The notes: a model not told the origin generated them from the sequence alone. DNA of 64,000 bases from Pseudoalteromonas amylolytica (GCF_001854605.1 NZ_MKJU01000006.1:186001-250000), one strand, 5' to 3'; positions 36,937 through 45,874 are shown, counted from the stretch's first letter. Translations and numbers: made by a program.

Positions 36937-38934
36937 ATGATTTTAAAGCCTTCGAAGAAAGCTTGCTTGGCGCTTATGTCAATAATATTGGTTTCAGGCT
37001 GTGCCAGTAAAACAGGTCTACGAGATAAAGATTTACAGATAGAAAAATCATTGCTGAGTAAAAAGCAGTCTCAGGCGAGTACGCCTGTTGAAAAGCAAGA
37101 GCAGGTAAGTGCGGTCAGAGATTTTCGCGAGGTGCAAGTTGAAGATTGGGGGGGCATTACCCGTCTGAAGGAAGAGGCGAAAATAGCTCCTAAATTAGAA
37201 GGGCCTGCGATCACATTTTCTGCGGATGAAATGCCAGTAAAAGAGTTTGCCAATAAAGTATTTCAAGAGTTATTGGGTATCAATTACGTTATGTCTCCGC
37301 AGCTGTCTGCCTCAAAGGATACCATTACTTTAAACCTCTCTTCAGAGATTGCACGTCCCGAGTTCTATCGCGTAGCGATGAAAGCGTTGGAAGAAAGCGG
37401 TGTAACAAGTTACAGAAAAGACGAGATCCTCTACTTGTCGAAGTCATCTGGAGCAGCTCAAAAGAATTCAATCGCTGTAGGAATAGGTAATAAGGCAGAA
37501 GACGTGCCCGATGTCGCTGGTTCAATTACCCATATTGTGCCTTATATCTATAGTAGCAGCAGAAACGTCTCAAGTATTTTAAGCAAGCTTTCTACCGCGA
37601 AAGTAACAATTAACTCGATGCAAAAGCTAATTGTGCTTGAGGGTGAGAGAGCCGAAATCGCTCGTGCAATTAAAATTATCAATATGTTGGATGTACCAAG
37701 AGCATTTGGCAGAGAGATCCGTTTATTTGAATTTGCGCATATTTCGCCAGTAGAAGGCATAGAGCAAATCGACAAGTTATTACAAGAAGATGGTTTAGAA
37801 ATCTCAAAGCAGGGTGATGTTTCTTTTGTTCCTTTGCCACGCATCAATTCGTTTGTAGCTTATGCAACTAACCAAGAAACTATTGAAAGAATAGGTTTTT
37901 GGGCAAGAAAAATCGATGTGCCTTTAGCGGGAGATGAAAGACAGTACTTTATCTACAAACCTAAATATGCAAAAGCAGATGATATGCGAGAAGCACTCTC
38001 AGTGTTGCTGCAAGGGCGCTCTCAAGGTGGTAGTAGTTCAGATGGTGCCGAGAAAAAGTCAACAAGTGCTAAAAGCTCAAATGTACAGTTTAGTTTAGAC
38101 AAGCAACAAAATGCATTGATTTTCTATACAGATAAAGATGAATATCGCTTAATTGAGTCATTGTTGAAGAAAATGGATGTACTGCCAGGTCAGGTGATCT
38201 TAGATGTAACTATTTTAGAAATCACTCTGACGGATGAAATGTCTTCGGGCATCAAGTGGCTGTACAACCAAACAGGTGCAACGGGCAGTGATTCATTAAC
38301 CCTAGATGCAGCTACAGGTGCGTTATTTGGCCAAGTTATTTCAGGTGATTGGAAAGCAGAATTTAACTGGAATGATGCAATTGGAGATGCGCGAGTATTA
38401 TCACGACCGTATTTCATTGTTAGAGATGGGGAATCGGCGACGTTAAGCTCTGGCGATCAGATCCCTATCATCACACAGACGGTTGAGAACATTGGAAACA
38501 ACAACTCGGTGTCAAACTCAATACAGTATCGTTCTACGGGTGTAAATGTATCGATCACACCGATTATCAACTCACAAGGTGTTGTAACACTCTCAGTGTC
38601 AATGTCAGTGAGTGATGGTAAACCAAATAAATTGGGCGTCTCGTCTCCAACCATTACCAACCGCTCAATTACGACTGAGGTGCTCTCTGGTGATGGGCAA
38701 ACGGTTGCCTTGGGTGGCCTTATCCAAGAGAAGAAGAGTGACTTCGTCCAAGGGGTTCCTGGGTTAAGTGAACTGCCAGTATTGGGGAATTTATTTAAAG
38801 CCAAAGAAGACTCGATGCAAAGAACAGAGTTGATGATGCTAATCACAACAAAAGTGGTCAAAAATGAATCTGAGGTGGATGAATTTGGCGAAGCGATTTC
38901 TGAGTTATACAGCGCGCCTATCATAATTAAATAG
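36937..38934 (+). CDS. gspD: GspD-like outer-membrane secretin (lipoprotein)
   Basis: Secretin that forms the outer-membrane exit channel. The 665-residue lipoprotein starts at ATG 36937 (GGAG nine bases upstream) with a lipobox VSGC (Cys22). N0 (ITFSADEMPVKEFANKVFQ), N1 and N2 domains follow, with a Ser/Gly-rich insertion near residue 365, then the secretin domain with VPGLSELPVLGNLFK and the C-terminal RTELMMLITTKVV. Canonical GspD proteins usually have a Sec signal peptide and a separate GspS pilotin; a lipidated secretin could reach the outer membrane without one (inference). A final S-domain is not obvious. Confidence 0.9.
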   Translation: MILKPSKKACLALMSIILVSGCASKTGLRDKDLQIEKSLLSKKQSQASTPVEKQEQVSAVRDFREVQVEDWGGITRLKEEAKIAPKLEGPAITFSADEMPVKEFANKVFQELLGINYVMSPQLSASKDTITLNLSSEIARPEFYRVAMKALEESGVTSYRKDEILYLSKSSGAAQKNSIAVGIGNKAEDVPDVAGSITHIVPYIYSSSRNVSSILSKLSTAKVTINSMQKLIVLEGERAEIARAIKIINMLDVPRAFGREIRLFEFAHISPVEGIEQIDKLLQEDGLEISKQGDVSFVPLPRINSFVAYATNQETIERIGFWARKIDVPLAGDERQYFIYKPKYAKADDMREALSVLLQGRSQGGSSSDGAEKKSTSAKSSNVQFSLDKQQNALIFYTDKDEYRLIESLLKKMDVLPGQVILDVTILEITLTDEMSSGIKWLYNQTGATGSDSLTLDAATGALFGQVISGDWKAEFNWNDAIGDARVLSRPYFIVRDGESATLSSGDQIPIITQTVENIGNNNSVSNSIQYRSTGVNVSITPIINSQGVVTLSVSMSVSDGKPNKLGVSSPTITNRSITTEVLSGDGQTVALGGLIQEKKSDFVQGVPGLSELPVLGNLFKAKEDSMQRTELMMLITTKVVKNESEVDEFGEAISELYSAPIIIK

Positions 38935-38964
38935 TAACAGTAGTTGTACTAGCTCAGACTTGAT

Positions 38965-38999
38965 CTGACAGTTACCCGTTTTTCAACCGGTACTGTCAG
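38965..38999 (+). terminator. Hairpin after gspD
   Basis: CTGACAGTTACC pairs with GGTACTGTCAG (one bulged base) across a 12-nt loop, followed by TTTAGATTT. It is in the right place to end the secretion operon, but the T run is poor. The following 39000-39254 holds a tandem repeat and a doubtful minus-strand frame. Confidence 0.6.
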
Positions 39000-39035
39000 T
39001 TTAGATTTGAGCTAAACTCTTCTCAGTTTATTAAC

Positions 39036-39091
39036 ACCAAGCGATTTTGTCGTATTTTAATTACCACGCGATTTTGTCGTAATCGCTAATT
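39036..39091. repeat. Two tandem ~27-bp repeats
   Basis: Two copies of ACC-N2-GCGATTTTGTCGTA-N-AATT (39036-39062 and 39063-39091), identical over the central 14 bp. The second also forms an inverted GCGATT/AATCGC pair. They lie in the gap between convergent gspD and the polymerase gene and have no clear role. Confidence 0.6.
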
Positions 39092-39298
39092 TTGCTTATG
39101 GAAGCGAAGTAAAACCTTGTCAGTGCTGTATCGACCTCCACGAGTAAAGGTTTCACGGACATTGTTGTCGATAGTACCGACTTGAAGTGTACGGTAACGG
39201 ACAATGACACACACGCAAACACCACGCAAGTAAAGGTCGGACGTGGCTACGCGTTTAGGCAGTACACGTTTCACCCTTCGTTTTAGATGGTAATACAC
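39086..39298 (-). CDS. Doubtful 70-residue frame, possible remnant
   Basis: A minus-strand frame from GTG 39298 encodes a very basic peptide, with a middle rich in Val/Cys and an end TDKVLLRFHKQN. I do not recognise it. Its first 44 bases overlap the end of the adjacent polymerase gene in another frame. The base composition here is richer in G+C than the flanks. It may be the tail of a lost mobile or foreign gene, or not coding at all. Confidence 0.2.
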   Translation of the reverse strand: MYYHLKRRVKRVLPKRVATSDLYLRGVCVCVIVRYRTLQVGTIDNNVRETFTRGGRYSTDKVLLRFHKQN

Positions 39299-40544
39299 TC
39301 GCTAATTTAGACCTATTGAGGTATTCAAGGTACGCCATCAATGCGACAACAAAGGCAGACCATATCGCTGAACGGTAGGCGTCCAAAGGGGTGCCTGTAA
39401 AGCCGTAAAGTATCGAAGATGCTATAGCAATATGACATGCAATACTTAGCTGTAAATGCTTAAAGCCTAAGGTCTCTACATTTCTTCTTGATGCAAAGCA
39501 TATTCGTAGTGAATAAAAGTAGAAAGCTAAGAACAAAAGTGTAATGGCAATTAACCCAAATAGACCGTATCGGAATAAATAATCCAGAAATGTATTTTCT
39601 ATAATTAGACCCTTTAAAGCATTAGGGGAGCCAGAGTACCAGTATGTTAGCCCTTCCTCTACAGCGACAATTATTTGGTTTTTCCTTGTCGATGTAGAAC
39701 CATCCATTTCTCCGTTGCTTATCAGTTCTAGAAAGCGGCTGATGTATTCCAAGTTTAAATCTAACTTTATGAACGCAAGTACTGCTATAGATATAAAAAA
39801 TAATTTAAGAGTTAGAAGTTTTTTAGCAATGCCCAAATTTAATATGACTGAAATTAAAGTGAAGTAAATAGCAATTAATGCCGTTGCTAAATAGCCCGTT
39901 TTAGATTGAGATAGAAAAATCGCTAAAAATATCAATACAATGAGTATTACTGAGGTCTTCTTTTGTTCCCCCATGAGAAATTCAAGAATATAGTATGCAA
40001 GGTAAAAACTTAATACGTAGCAGGTGATATAAACCCAGTCGAAACTGCCTGAAGCTCTGAACCCATATCCAGAATAAACTCTTTTAAAGCTGATGACTTT
40101 TAGAAAAGCTACATCGCCCAGTATAATTTGCAGTGCAATTAAGAGTAGTTGCAGAAGCAACATCACAAAAAGCACATTACTGATCTTTTTAAGATCCGTA
40201 ATCTTGAAATGGGCTTGGAGTAGTGAGAAAAATGAGAACGTATAAAAGAATAGCAGCAGTGGCTTTATGAGTACTGCAAAATGAAACTCAGAGAACTTCT
40301 CCCAATTAGATGGAAATGTTATAAGCATAGCTAGCAGGGGCAAGAGGTAAACATAAGAGATTGCAGGCACTAGCGGACGGGTTCTAGTGACGAGTATTCC
40401 TATAGCCAACACTGCAAACATAACGATGAAATAAAACTTTTGCATTACAGATGGAGTTATTGACGGAATGAAATACGTCGGCCAGTAGAATAGTAAAAAT
40501 ATACAAGCATAAGTAACAAACTGAGAAAAGCTAGTGCGCTGCAT
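39255..40544 (-). CDS. O-antigen polymerase/ligase-like membrane protein
   Basis: A 429-residue inner-membrane protein with about 11-12 hydrophobic segments and a larger periplasmic loop near residues 270-330 (EMDGSTSTRKNQIIVAVEEG...). This is the topology of Wzy polymerases and WaaL ligases. Sequence is too variable in these families to separate the two roles. It is last in a minus-strand set wzz, GT2 remnant, GT26, four bases after the GT26 stop. A second Wzy-like gene is present at 61.5 kb, so this one may serve a different glycan, for example an LPS or S-layer-anchoring polymer (inference). Confidence 0.7.
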   Translation of the reverse strand: MQRTSFSQFVTYACIFLLFYWPTYFIPSITPSVMQKFYFIVMFAVLAIGILVTRTRPLVPAISYVYLLPLLAMLITFPSNWEKFSEFHFAVLIKPLLLFFYTFSFFSLLQAHFKITDLKKISNVLFVMLLLQLLLIALQIILGDVAFLKVISFKRVYSGYGFRASGSFDWVYITCYVLSFYLAYYILEFLMGEQKKTSVILIVLIFLAIFLSQSKTGYLATALIAIYFTLISVILNLGIAKKLLTLKLFFISIAVLAFIKLDLNLEYISRFLELISNGEMDGSTSTRKNQIIVAVEEGLTYWYSGSPNALKGLIIENTFLDYLFRYGLFGLIAITLLFLAFYFYSLRICFASRRNVETLGFKHLQLSIACHIAIASSILYGFTGTPLDAYRSAIWSAFVVALMAYLEYLNRSKLASVLPSKTKGETCTA

Positions 40545-40548
40545 TGGC

Positions 40549-41262
40549 TTATCTCTTTGTGATCATGTTGTAAAGGTAGCAAACTACAAATTTAGGATAT
40601 TGGCGAATTACTCTATCTCGTACATGCTTATGCATTACGACTCTTTGTAGCCAACGCAATCCCAACTTTTTAATCATAGGATGATAGTAATCAGCTTTAA
40701 TAGATGTCTGAGTTAAAAAGCCACCACAAGTAATAAACAGCATTGGCCGTGCAAGTGCTTTTTTGCCGTTTGCGCAAAAAGCTTCTTGATAAGGTGTTCC
40801 CATGCCAACCAAAACAACGTCAATATCGTGCGCTTCAAGCTCATTATATACAGCGCTAGCGTCTTTAATATAACCATTGCGATGGTAGCAAATATTGATA
40901 TTTGGATATTGCTGCCTTAATACCTCAACCGCTTTGCTGTTCTCAGACTCTGTAGCCCCAATCACAGCGAGATTCAGTTTGCTCTCACTTACATACTGTA
41001 GAAATGATCCGGCTATTGAACTGTAGTCGAAGCTGGCACGTGTTATTTTTGGCAAAAATAGGTTATGCAGCTTGCATAGCAATGCGCCATCAGAGAAAAA
41101 GTAATCAATGCCATCGACAAGATCGTCGCGTTGCTGAAGTTCGTAATAAGAAAATGGGTTTACAAATGAAATTGCAACTGGTTTAGCGAAATTCAAAGCT
41201 TGCGTTCGGATATTTTCAAATTGCTCACCCGAGTGGATTTTCTTATTGAGTGATTTTTTCAT
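40549..41262 (-). CDS. WecG/TagA/CpsF-family glycosyltransferase (GT26)
   Basis: A 237-residue GT26 enzyme. It transfers a sugar, often ManNAc or a uronic acid, to a lipid-linked GlcNAc acceptor. The conserved stretch VVLVGMGTPYQE lies near residue 150 and the C-terminal basic segment that binds the membrane (RWLQRVVMHKHVRDRV) is present. VNPFSYYEL and DGALLCK are the usual N-terminal landmarks. It is preceded at seven bases by the remnant of a GT2 gene and followed by the polymerase-like gene. Partner WecA is encoded at 42.9 kb on the other strand. Confidence 0.85.
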   Translation of the reverse strand: MKKSLNKKIHSGEQFENIRTQALNFAKPVAISFVNPFSYYELQQRDDLVDGIDYFFSDGALLCKLHNLFLPKITRASFDYSSIAGSFLQYVSESKLNLAVIGATESENSKAVEVLRQQYPNINICYHRNGYIKDASAVYNELEAHDIDVVLVGMGTPYQEAFCANGKKALARPMLFITCGGFLTQTSIKADYYHPMIKKLGLRWLQRVVMHKHVRDRVIRQYPKFVVCYLYNMITKR

Positions 41263-41268
41263 AGTGAC

Positions 41269-41564
41269 TTAAATAGCCTGCTGTTTGTCTGTAGTAAACT
41301 CATTAATGAAATGGCCATTGGCATTTTCTATTGCAACGTTTCTAGTGTGGCATGTGCCTTGGCTGATGAATTATGAAACACCCTGTTCTTACTGCTTTGT
41401 AGCAACTCATGGTATTCAACTGTGCCATCAGAAGAACCATCGTTGATAATTATGAGCTCCCAATTATCATAGCACTGAGGCCCTACACTCCTAACCGCAC
41501 GTTTCGGGCTTTTTAAGCGATTGTGTGTGGGCATAAAGACAGTCACTAGTGACGGTTGCTTCAT
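41269..41564 (-). pseudogene. Frameshifted, truncated GT2 glycosyltransferase remnant
   Basis: From ATG 41564 the frame encodes a normal GT2 start (TVFMPTHNR, ELIIINDGSSDGT) but reads into nonsense after about 65 residues and stops at 41328. In another frame the family sequence resumes as CHTRNVAIENANGHF, matching the usual G-x-C-x-A-R-N-x-A-I-x-x-A-x-G position, and runs to a stop at 41269-41271. The shift lies near 41345-41355. Everything after the first 95 or so codons of a GT2 enzyme (including the acceptor half) is gone. It overlaps the wzz stop by four bases, so it was once part of this operon. Confidence 0.85.
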
Positions 41565-42469
41565 TTATTTCTCGCGATGTAAAACTGAACTAGATAAATC
41601 ATTGAAACCAACAGACCACCAAGAAAGGTACAGATAATCACGATAAAAGCTCTTTTAGGGCCACTCTTTTCATCAGGAAAACTTGGCGGATCGATAGTTG
41701 TTAGAATGTATTCATCCTCGATTTCGGTCAGCATCTTTTGCTTCGTTTGTTCCTCTATCAAGCGATAAAAAACAACCTGCATATCAGAAACGTTAGTTTG
41801 TTCTAACTTATTATTTAAGTATTCGATACTTTTCTTTGCCTGATCAATATCGTAACGCTGCATAGTGGCGTTTAGCTCAACCACTAGCTGCTTGAGTATA
41901 TCCTGAGCAATATAAGGGGAATGATGTTCATACGATATGCTATATAGGCCGCTTTTTTCTTTATCAATTGTAAGCGAGTCTGTCAGCTTGATATATGCTT
42001 CCCAAAGTTGTTTGCTTTCTTCTAAGTTTATGAACTTATTGCTTTTATTGTCATATATTTCATTGTCTAGATGTAGCGTGTTTGTTTCTGGATCCCAAGA
42101 ATCGGATGCCAATAAAGGCACTCGTAAATCATTATCATCGATAAACTTGTATAGAAAGCTTTTACTTACCAGCTTGGCCAGTGCTACTTCCGTTTTAAAT
42201 CCGTTGTCATTTGTAGCTGAGATCCCAGCAAGCGCAGCAAGACCACCAAGTTGCCCTCCTATGTCGCCGGAGTTACTTTTAAGGCTTTGAGTAGATGCGA
42301 GGATTGCTGTTGAACGATAAGTACTCGGTAAGCTTAACGCAAGTACAACACCCATAATAGCGCAGGCAAAGCTGATGCCTAATATTACTAATTTTGCTGA
42401 CCACATGAACCGAACTAACTCGCCAAATTCTGGCGGCTCTTTACGCATGCTTAAAGTTGAGTTAGTCAT
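41561..42469 (-). CDS. Wzz-type polysaccharide chain-length regulator
   Basis: A 302-residue polysaccharide co-polymerase with two membrane segments (about residues 28-48 and 277-297) around a periplasmic coiled-coil domain. The N-terminal PPEFGELVRFMWSAK and the proline-rich PPSFPDEKSGPKRAFI before the second membrane helix are typical of Wzz. It has no cytoplasmic kinase domain, unlike the Wzc at 48.0 kb. It heads the minus-strand glycan set with a perfect TATAAT 36 bp upstream. Probably sets the modal length of the polymer made by the nearby polymerase-like gene. Confidence 0.85.
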   Translation of the reverse strand: MTNSTLSMRKEPPEFGELVRFMWSAKLVILGISFACAIMGVVLALSLPSTYRSTAILASTQSLKSNSGDIGGQLGGLAALAGISATNDNGFKTEVALAKLVSKSFLYKFIDDNDLRVPLLASDSWDPETNTLHLDNEIYDNKSNKFINLEESKQLWEAYIKLTDSLTIDKEKSGLYSISYEHHSPYIAQDILKQLVVELNATMQRYDIDQAKKSIEYLNNKLEQTNVSDMQVVFYRLIEEQTKQKMLTEIEDEYILTTIDPPSFPDEKSGPKRAFIVIICTFLGGLLVSMIYLVQFYIARNK

Positions 42470-42504
42470 TTAGGTAGACATCCCATAAATACAAAAGAAG
42501 CAGG

Positions 42505-42510
42505 ATTATA
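42505..42510 (-). promoter_or_regulatory. Candidate -10 box for the wzz operon
   Basis: Perfect TATAAT on the minus strand, 36 bp before the wzz ATG, with a weak -35 (TTATTG, 16-bp spacing). Confidence 0.4.
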
Positions 42511-42811
42511 CAGAATTAAAAAAGATCAATAAACCTGATAATTGAAAGCAAAACGATATGAAATGTTAACATAAGGTGATGGTATGTTTTTGCTTGTATA
42601 TAAATAACAACGACAGTTTGTTTCTGTCGTATAGAGCTGGTTGGATTCTGAACGACTACAGCAATAACATGTTGCTCATTCTCGATGCTTTTTCAATAGT
42701 TATTTTTGGCTTAACAAATAATAACAACTAAACTGTTTTTTTTTACCTCATTTCCCAGTAAAACATGTGGTGGATTGAGGTTTTCATAGTGCACTCATAA
42801 CTCTCATCAGA

Positions 42812-42817
42812 TATAAT
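42812..42817 (+). promoter_or_regulatory. Candidate -10 box for wecA
   Basis: Perfect TATAAT about 128 bp before the wecA start; no good -35 at standard spacing. Confidence 0.4.
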
Positions 42818-42945
42818 GCAGAACTTTGAGTGAGACTTCGAGCATTGCTTTTGTATGTATATGCCTCGAGTGTAGTGGTTTTATTCGGTGGTTTAAATAT
42901 TTTAACTTTAAGTGGAAGAATACATATGAAGTTGGGGAGTCTTTA

Positions 42946-43992
42946 ATGGAGCTCATGTTAGCCTTGTTTTTCTCGTTTGCTATGACTTTAGCAACGATTG
43001 GCTTAGTGCGACCAGTGGCTATTCGATTCAACTTAGTCGATAAACCAAACGAAAGAAAAAAGCATGAAGGGAACATTCCTCTGATTGGTGGTATTGCTGT
43101 GTTCAGTAGTGTGCTGATCACTGCAAGTCTATTCTTCCCATTTAGTACAGAACTTGCTAGCTACTTATTTGCTTCTGGCCTGATGGTGATATTAGGCGTT
43201 ATGGATGATAAACACGACTTAAGTGTTAGATTCAGAGTGTTTTTCCAGGTAGTAGTGGCATCGCTAATGATTTTCTCAGTGGATAGTTATATTCAAGACT
43301 TAGGTAACATCCTCTTTTTTGGCGACATCAATCTAGCTTGGTTTGGTGTGATATTCACCTATGTTGCAGTCATTGGTATGATCAATGCGTTTAATATGGT
43401 TGATGGCATTGATGGTTTGTTGGGTTCTATGGCAATCATCACGCTCACAGCTATTTCTATTCTCCTGTTCAATAGCGGTCAAACGAGCTTGATCTCAATC
43501 TTATTGGTTGTCTCGCTTGTTCCTTATCTGATTTTTAACTTAGGTGTATTTGGCACACAATTTAAAAAGATATTTATGGGTGATGCCGGTAGTATGTTTA
43601 TTGGTTTCACTGTTGTATGGCTACTTGTTACTAATACGCAAGGTGAAGTGAGTGCGTTCCGCCCCGTGACTGCTTTATGGGTAGTTGCTGTACCGTTGAT
43701 GGATATGGCTGCAATTATTATTCGCCGCGTAAGAAAGGGTAAATCACCATTTAGTCCAGATAGAGACCATTTGCATCACATTTTTCTAAGAGCTGGCTTT
43801 ACATCCAGACAAGCACTGTTTGTGATCTCTCTTATTGGTATTCTGTTTGCGGTTGTAGGCATTTTAGGTGAGCTTCTCGCTGTATCTGAATCGATCATGT
43901 TTTTCACCTTTTTAGGTATATTTTTCCTCTATAATTACGCCATTTTACACGTTTGGCGATTATTGAAGTGGTATAGAAAGCGTAAAGCTTGA
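42946..43992 (+). CDS. wecA: WecA, undecaprenyl-phosphate GlcNAc-1-phosphate transferase
   Basis: Starts lipid-linked glycan synthesis by moving GlcNAc-1-P from UDP-GlcNAc to undecaprenyl phosphate at the inner membrane. The 348 residues have about 11 membrane segments. Visible motifs are [12 protein letters not shown] (DDxxD), [18 protein letters not shown] and the RDHLHHIFL histidine region. The frame is open for 40 codons upstream, but ATG 42946 is preceded by GGGGAG at six bases. MraY is a relative, but these motifs and the lack of the muramyl-pentapeptide region place it with WecA. It overlaps the next start. Confidence 0.93.
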   Translation: MELMLALFFSFAMTLATIGLVRPVAIRFNLVDKPNERKKHEGNIPLIGGIAVFSSVLITASLFFPFSTELASYLFASGLMVILGVMDDKHDLSVRFRVFFQVVVASLMIFSVDSYIQDLGNILFFGDINLAWFGVIFTYVAVIGMINAFNMVDGIDGLLGSMAIITLTAISILLFNSGQTSLISILLVVSLVPYLIFNLGVFGTQFKKIFMGDAGSMFIGFTVVWLLVTNTQGEVSAFRPVTALWVVAVPLMDMAAIIIRRVRKGKSPFSPDRDHLHHIFLRAGFTSRQALFVISLIGILFAVVGILGELLAVSESIMFFTFLGIFFLYNYAILHVWRLLKWYRKRKA

Positions 43993-45191
43993 AGATTCTA
44001 CAACGCATGCAAAATGGAACACCTTTAAACATTACGGTTGTTGGCACCGGTTATGTTGGTTTATCTAATGCAATCTTATTCGCCCAGAATAACAAAGTCA
44101 TTGCGTTAGATATCGTAAAAGAAAAGGTCGATATGCTAAACAACGGCCTTTCTCCGATAGAAGATAAAGATGTTTCAGACTTCCTAGCACGAAGAGATCT
44201 TCATTTAACAGCGACAACGGATAAAAAGCTGGCATATGAAAGCGCTGAAATTATCGTTATCGCAACGCCTACTGACTATGACCCAGAGACTAACTACTTT
44301 GATACATCGTCTGTTGAGGCAGTAATTAAAGATGTGATGGAATTTGCACCTTCTGCGTCTGTGTTCATTAAATCAACTGTTCCTGTAGGTTATACAAAGA
44401 GTATCAGAGAAAAATTTGGTATAGAGAACCTGACTTTTTCTCCCGAGTTTTTACGAGAAGGAAAGGCGCTTTATGACAATTTATATCCTTCTAGGGTGAT
44501 TGTTGGTGGAGAGTGTGAGCGAGCTAAGCAGTTTGCTGGGTTGTTGGTGCAAGGCGCTAAAAAAGAAGATATTCCAGTTTTATTTACGGATTCAACGGAA
44601 GCTGAAGCGATCAAACTGTTCTCGAATACCTATTTGGCCATGCGTGTTGCTTACTTCAATGAGTTAGACAGCTATGCAGAGGCACATGGTTTATCCAGCC
44701 GCCAAATTATTGAAGGTGTAGGCTTAGACCCTCGCATAGGTAACCATTACAATAACCCTTCATTCGGCTATGGTGGTTACTGTTTGCCTAAAGATACTAA
44801 GCAGCTTTTGGCTAATTATAAAAATGTGCCAAATAACATGATTGCGGCCATTGTCGAGGCAAACACTACACGTAAAGATTTCATTGCAAACTCAATTCTT
44901 GCTAAAACCCCTGAAGTGGTTGGAATATATAGGCTAGTCATGAAGTCAGGCTCGGATAACTTTAGGGCTTCTGCGATACAAGGGGTAATGAAACGAATTA
45001 AAGCTAAGGGCGTTGCTGTTATTGTGTATGAACCTAGCTTTGCTGGAGAGCACTTCTATCATTCAGAAGTAGTTAAATCATTAGCTGTGCTTAAAGAGCG
45101 CAGTGATATTATTATTTCAAATAGAATGGTGGATGAGCTGATGGACGTGCAAGATAAAGTCTACACCAGAGATATCTTTAGGTGTGATTAA
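43989..45191 (+). CDS. ugd: UDP-glucose 6-dehydrogenase
   Basis: Oxidises UDP-glucose twice to UDP-glucuronate with NAD. The 400 residues contain the Rossmann motif [12 protein letters not shown], the STVPVGYT region, the [10 protein letters not shown] signature and the catalytic-Cys sequence [12 protein letters not shown] near residue 260. C-terminal [11 protein letters not shown] closes the substrate site. It starts with TTG overlapping the wecA stop, or with ATG 44007, which would trim six residues. UDP-GlcA, or galacturonate made from it, would be an acidic building block for the downstream polymer. Confidence 0.93.
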   Translation: MKILQRMQNGTPLNITVVGTGYVGLSNAILFAQNNKVIALDIVKEKVDMLNNGLSPIEDKDVSDFLARRDLHLTATTDKKLAYESAEIIVIATPTDYDPETNYFDTSSVEAVIKDVMEFAPSASVFIKSTVPVGYTKSIREKFGIENLTFSPEFLREGKALYDNLYPSRVIVGGECERAKQFAGLLVQGAKKEDIPVLFTDSTEAEAIKLFSNTYLAMRVAYFNELDSYAEAHGLSSRQIIEGVGLDPRIGNHYNNPSFGYGGYCLPKDTKQLLANYKNVPNNMIAAIVEANTTRKDFIANSILAKTPEVVGIYRLVMKSGSDNFRASAIQGVMKRIKAKGVAVIVYEPSFAGEHFYHSEVVKSLAVLKERSDIIISNRMVDELMDVQDKVYTRDIFRCD

Positions 45192-45352
45192 CAATAGAAG
45201 CAGTTGTATTTTAGTACTGTCTTTACTTGGTTTGTTGCTTTAAGTGAGATAAACGGGTCGCTCACCACTGGATATGGCTGGCCCAAACTCTGGTAAAGTA
45301 AAGTGTCAATTGGCCGTTAAGCCTATGGACACTAAATATGATTCACGTATAA

Positions 45353-45380
45353 TTGGCACCATTAATTGGAACCGTATACT
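45353..45380 (+). promoter_or_regulatory. rfaH: Promoter of rfaH
   Basis: TTGGCA (45353-45358) and TATACT (45375-45380) at 16-bp spacing. Transcription would begin near 45387, only about 11 bases before the ATG at 45398, so the rfaH leader would be very short. Confidence 0.6.
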
Positions 45381-45397
45381 TAACAATGGATTGTTGC

Positions 45398-45874
45398 ATG
45401 GAACGCTGGTATTTACTCTATTGCAAGCCTAAACAAGAAGCTAGGGCTCAGGCAAATCTGTCCAATCAAGGGATAGAGTGTTGTTACCCCAAATACACAA
45501 AGCGGAAAACTGCTAATTCTCCATTAATTGAGCAGCCGTTGTTTCCTCGTTATCTTTTTGTAAAGCTTGATCCATATTCTGTTCATTTTTCTGCGGTAAA
45601 ATACACGCGCGGTATTTCAGACTTCGTCCGTTATGGAACTAAACTTCAAGTCGTTCCAGATGGGCTTGTTGAGCAATTTAAGCAGCATAATACCCCTGAA
45701 CTCGACTGTGAAATAACACAAGGTGATACAGTTCAAATATCAGAAGGTTGCTACAAAGATTTGCTTGCCATTTACCATCAGCCTGAAGGTGATATTCGCA
45801 GTGTGTTATTGATTAAACTACTCAACCAGCACGCCCCAGTTGTTGTGGATAATAGCTCTTTCAAGAAGATATAA
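45398..45874 (+). CDS. rfaH: RfaH, operon-specific transcription antiterminator
   Basis: NusG paralogue that is recruited at ops elements and lets RNA polymerase read long polysaccharide, LPS or toxin operons. The 158 residues start with ERWYLLYCKPKQ, matching RfaH rather than NusG. The N-terminal NGN domain includes EQPLFPRYLFVKLD and YTRGISDFVRYG, and the C-terminal KOW domain has GDTVQISEGCYKDLLAIY. E. coli ops-contact residues Lys10, Arg16 and the Thr-Arg pair are kept, but His20 is Asn here. ATG 45398 is chosen because the upstream in-frame codons lie at or before the predicted transcription start. Its target element lies 259 bp downstream. Confidence 0.93.
   Translation: MERWYLLYCKPKQEARAQANLSNQGIECCYPKYTKRKTANSPLIEQPLFPRYLFVKLDPYSVHFSAVKYTRGISDFVRYGTKLQVVPDGLVEQFKQHNTPELDCEITQGDTVQISEGCYKDLLAIYHQPEGDIRSVLLIKLLNQHAPVVVDNSSFKKI

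Larger units (their letters stand above)
42470..42945. other. 476-bp divergent intergenic region
   Basis: Separates the divergent wzz and wecA units. It contains a -10-like box toward each side and a perfect 7-bp inverted repeat ACGACAG-N7-CTGTCGT at 42610-42630 of unknown role. No gene, JUMPStart or ops element was seen. Confidence 0.6.

Noticed and set aside
29326..38934. Type IV or MSHA pilus operon instead of type II secretion
   Set aside because: GspG-specific DPWGNPY and calcium loop, a GspK without Glu5 and the H-I-J-K set are T2SS features; no PilT retraction ATPase or adhesin is present.
39086..39298. Insertion sequence or integron cassette at the gspD/polymerase junction
   Set aside because: No transposase motif, no matching terminal inverted repeats and no attC core were found; kept only as an unexplained block.
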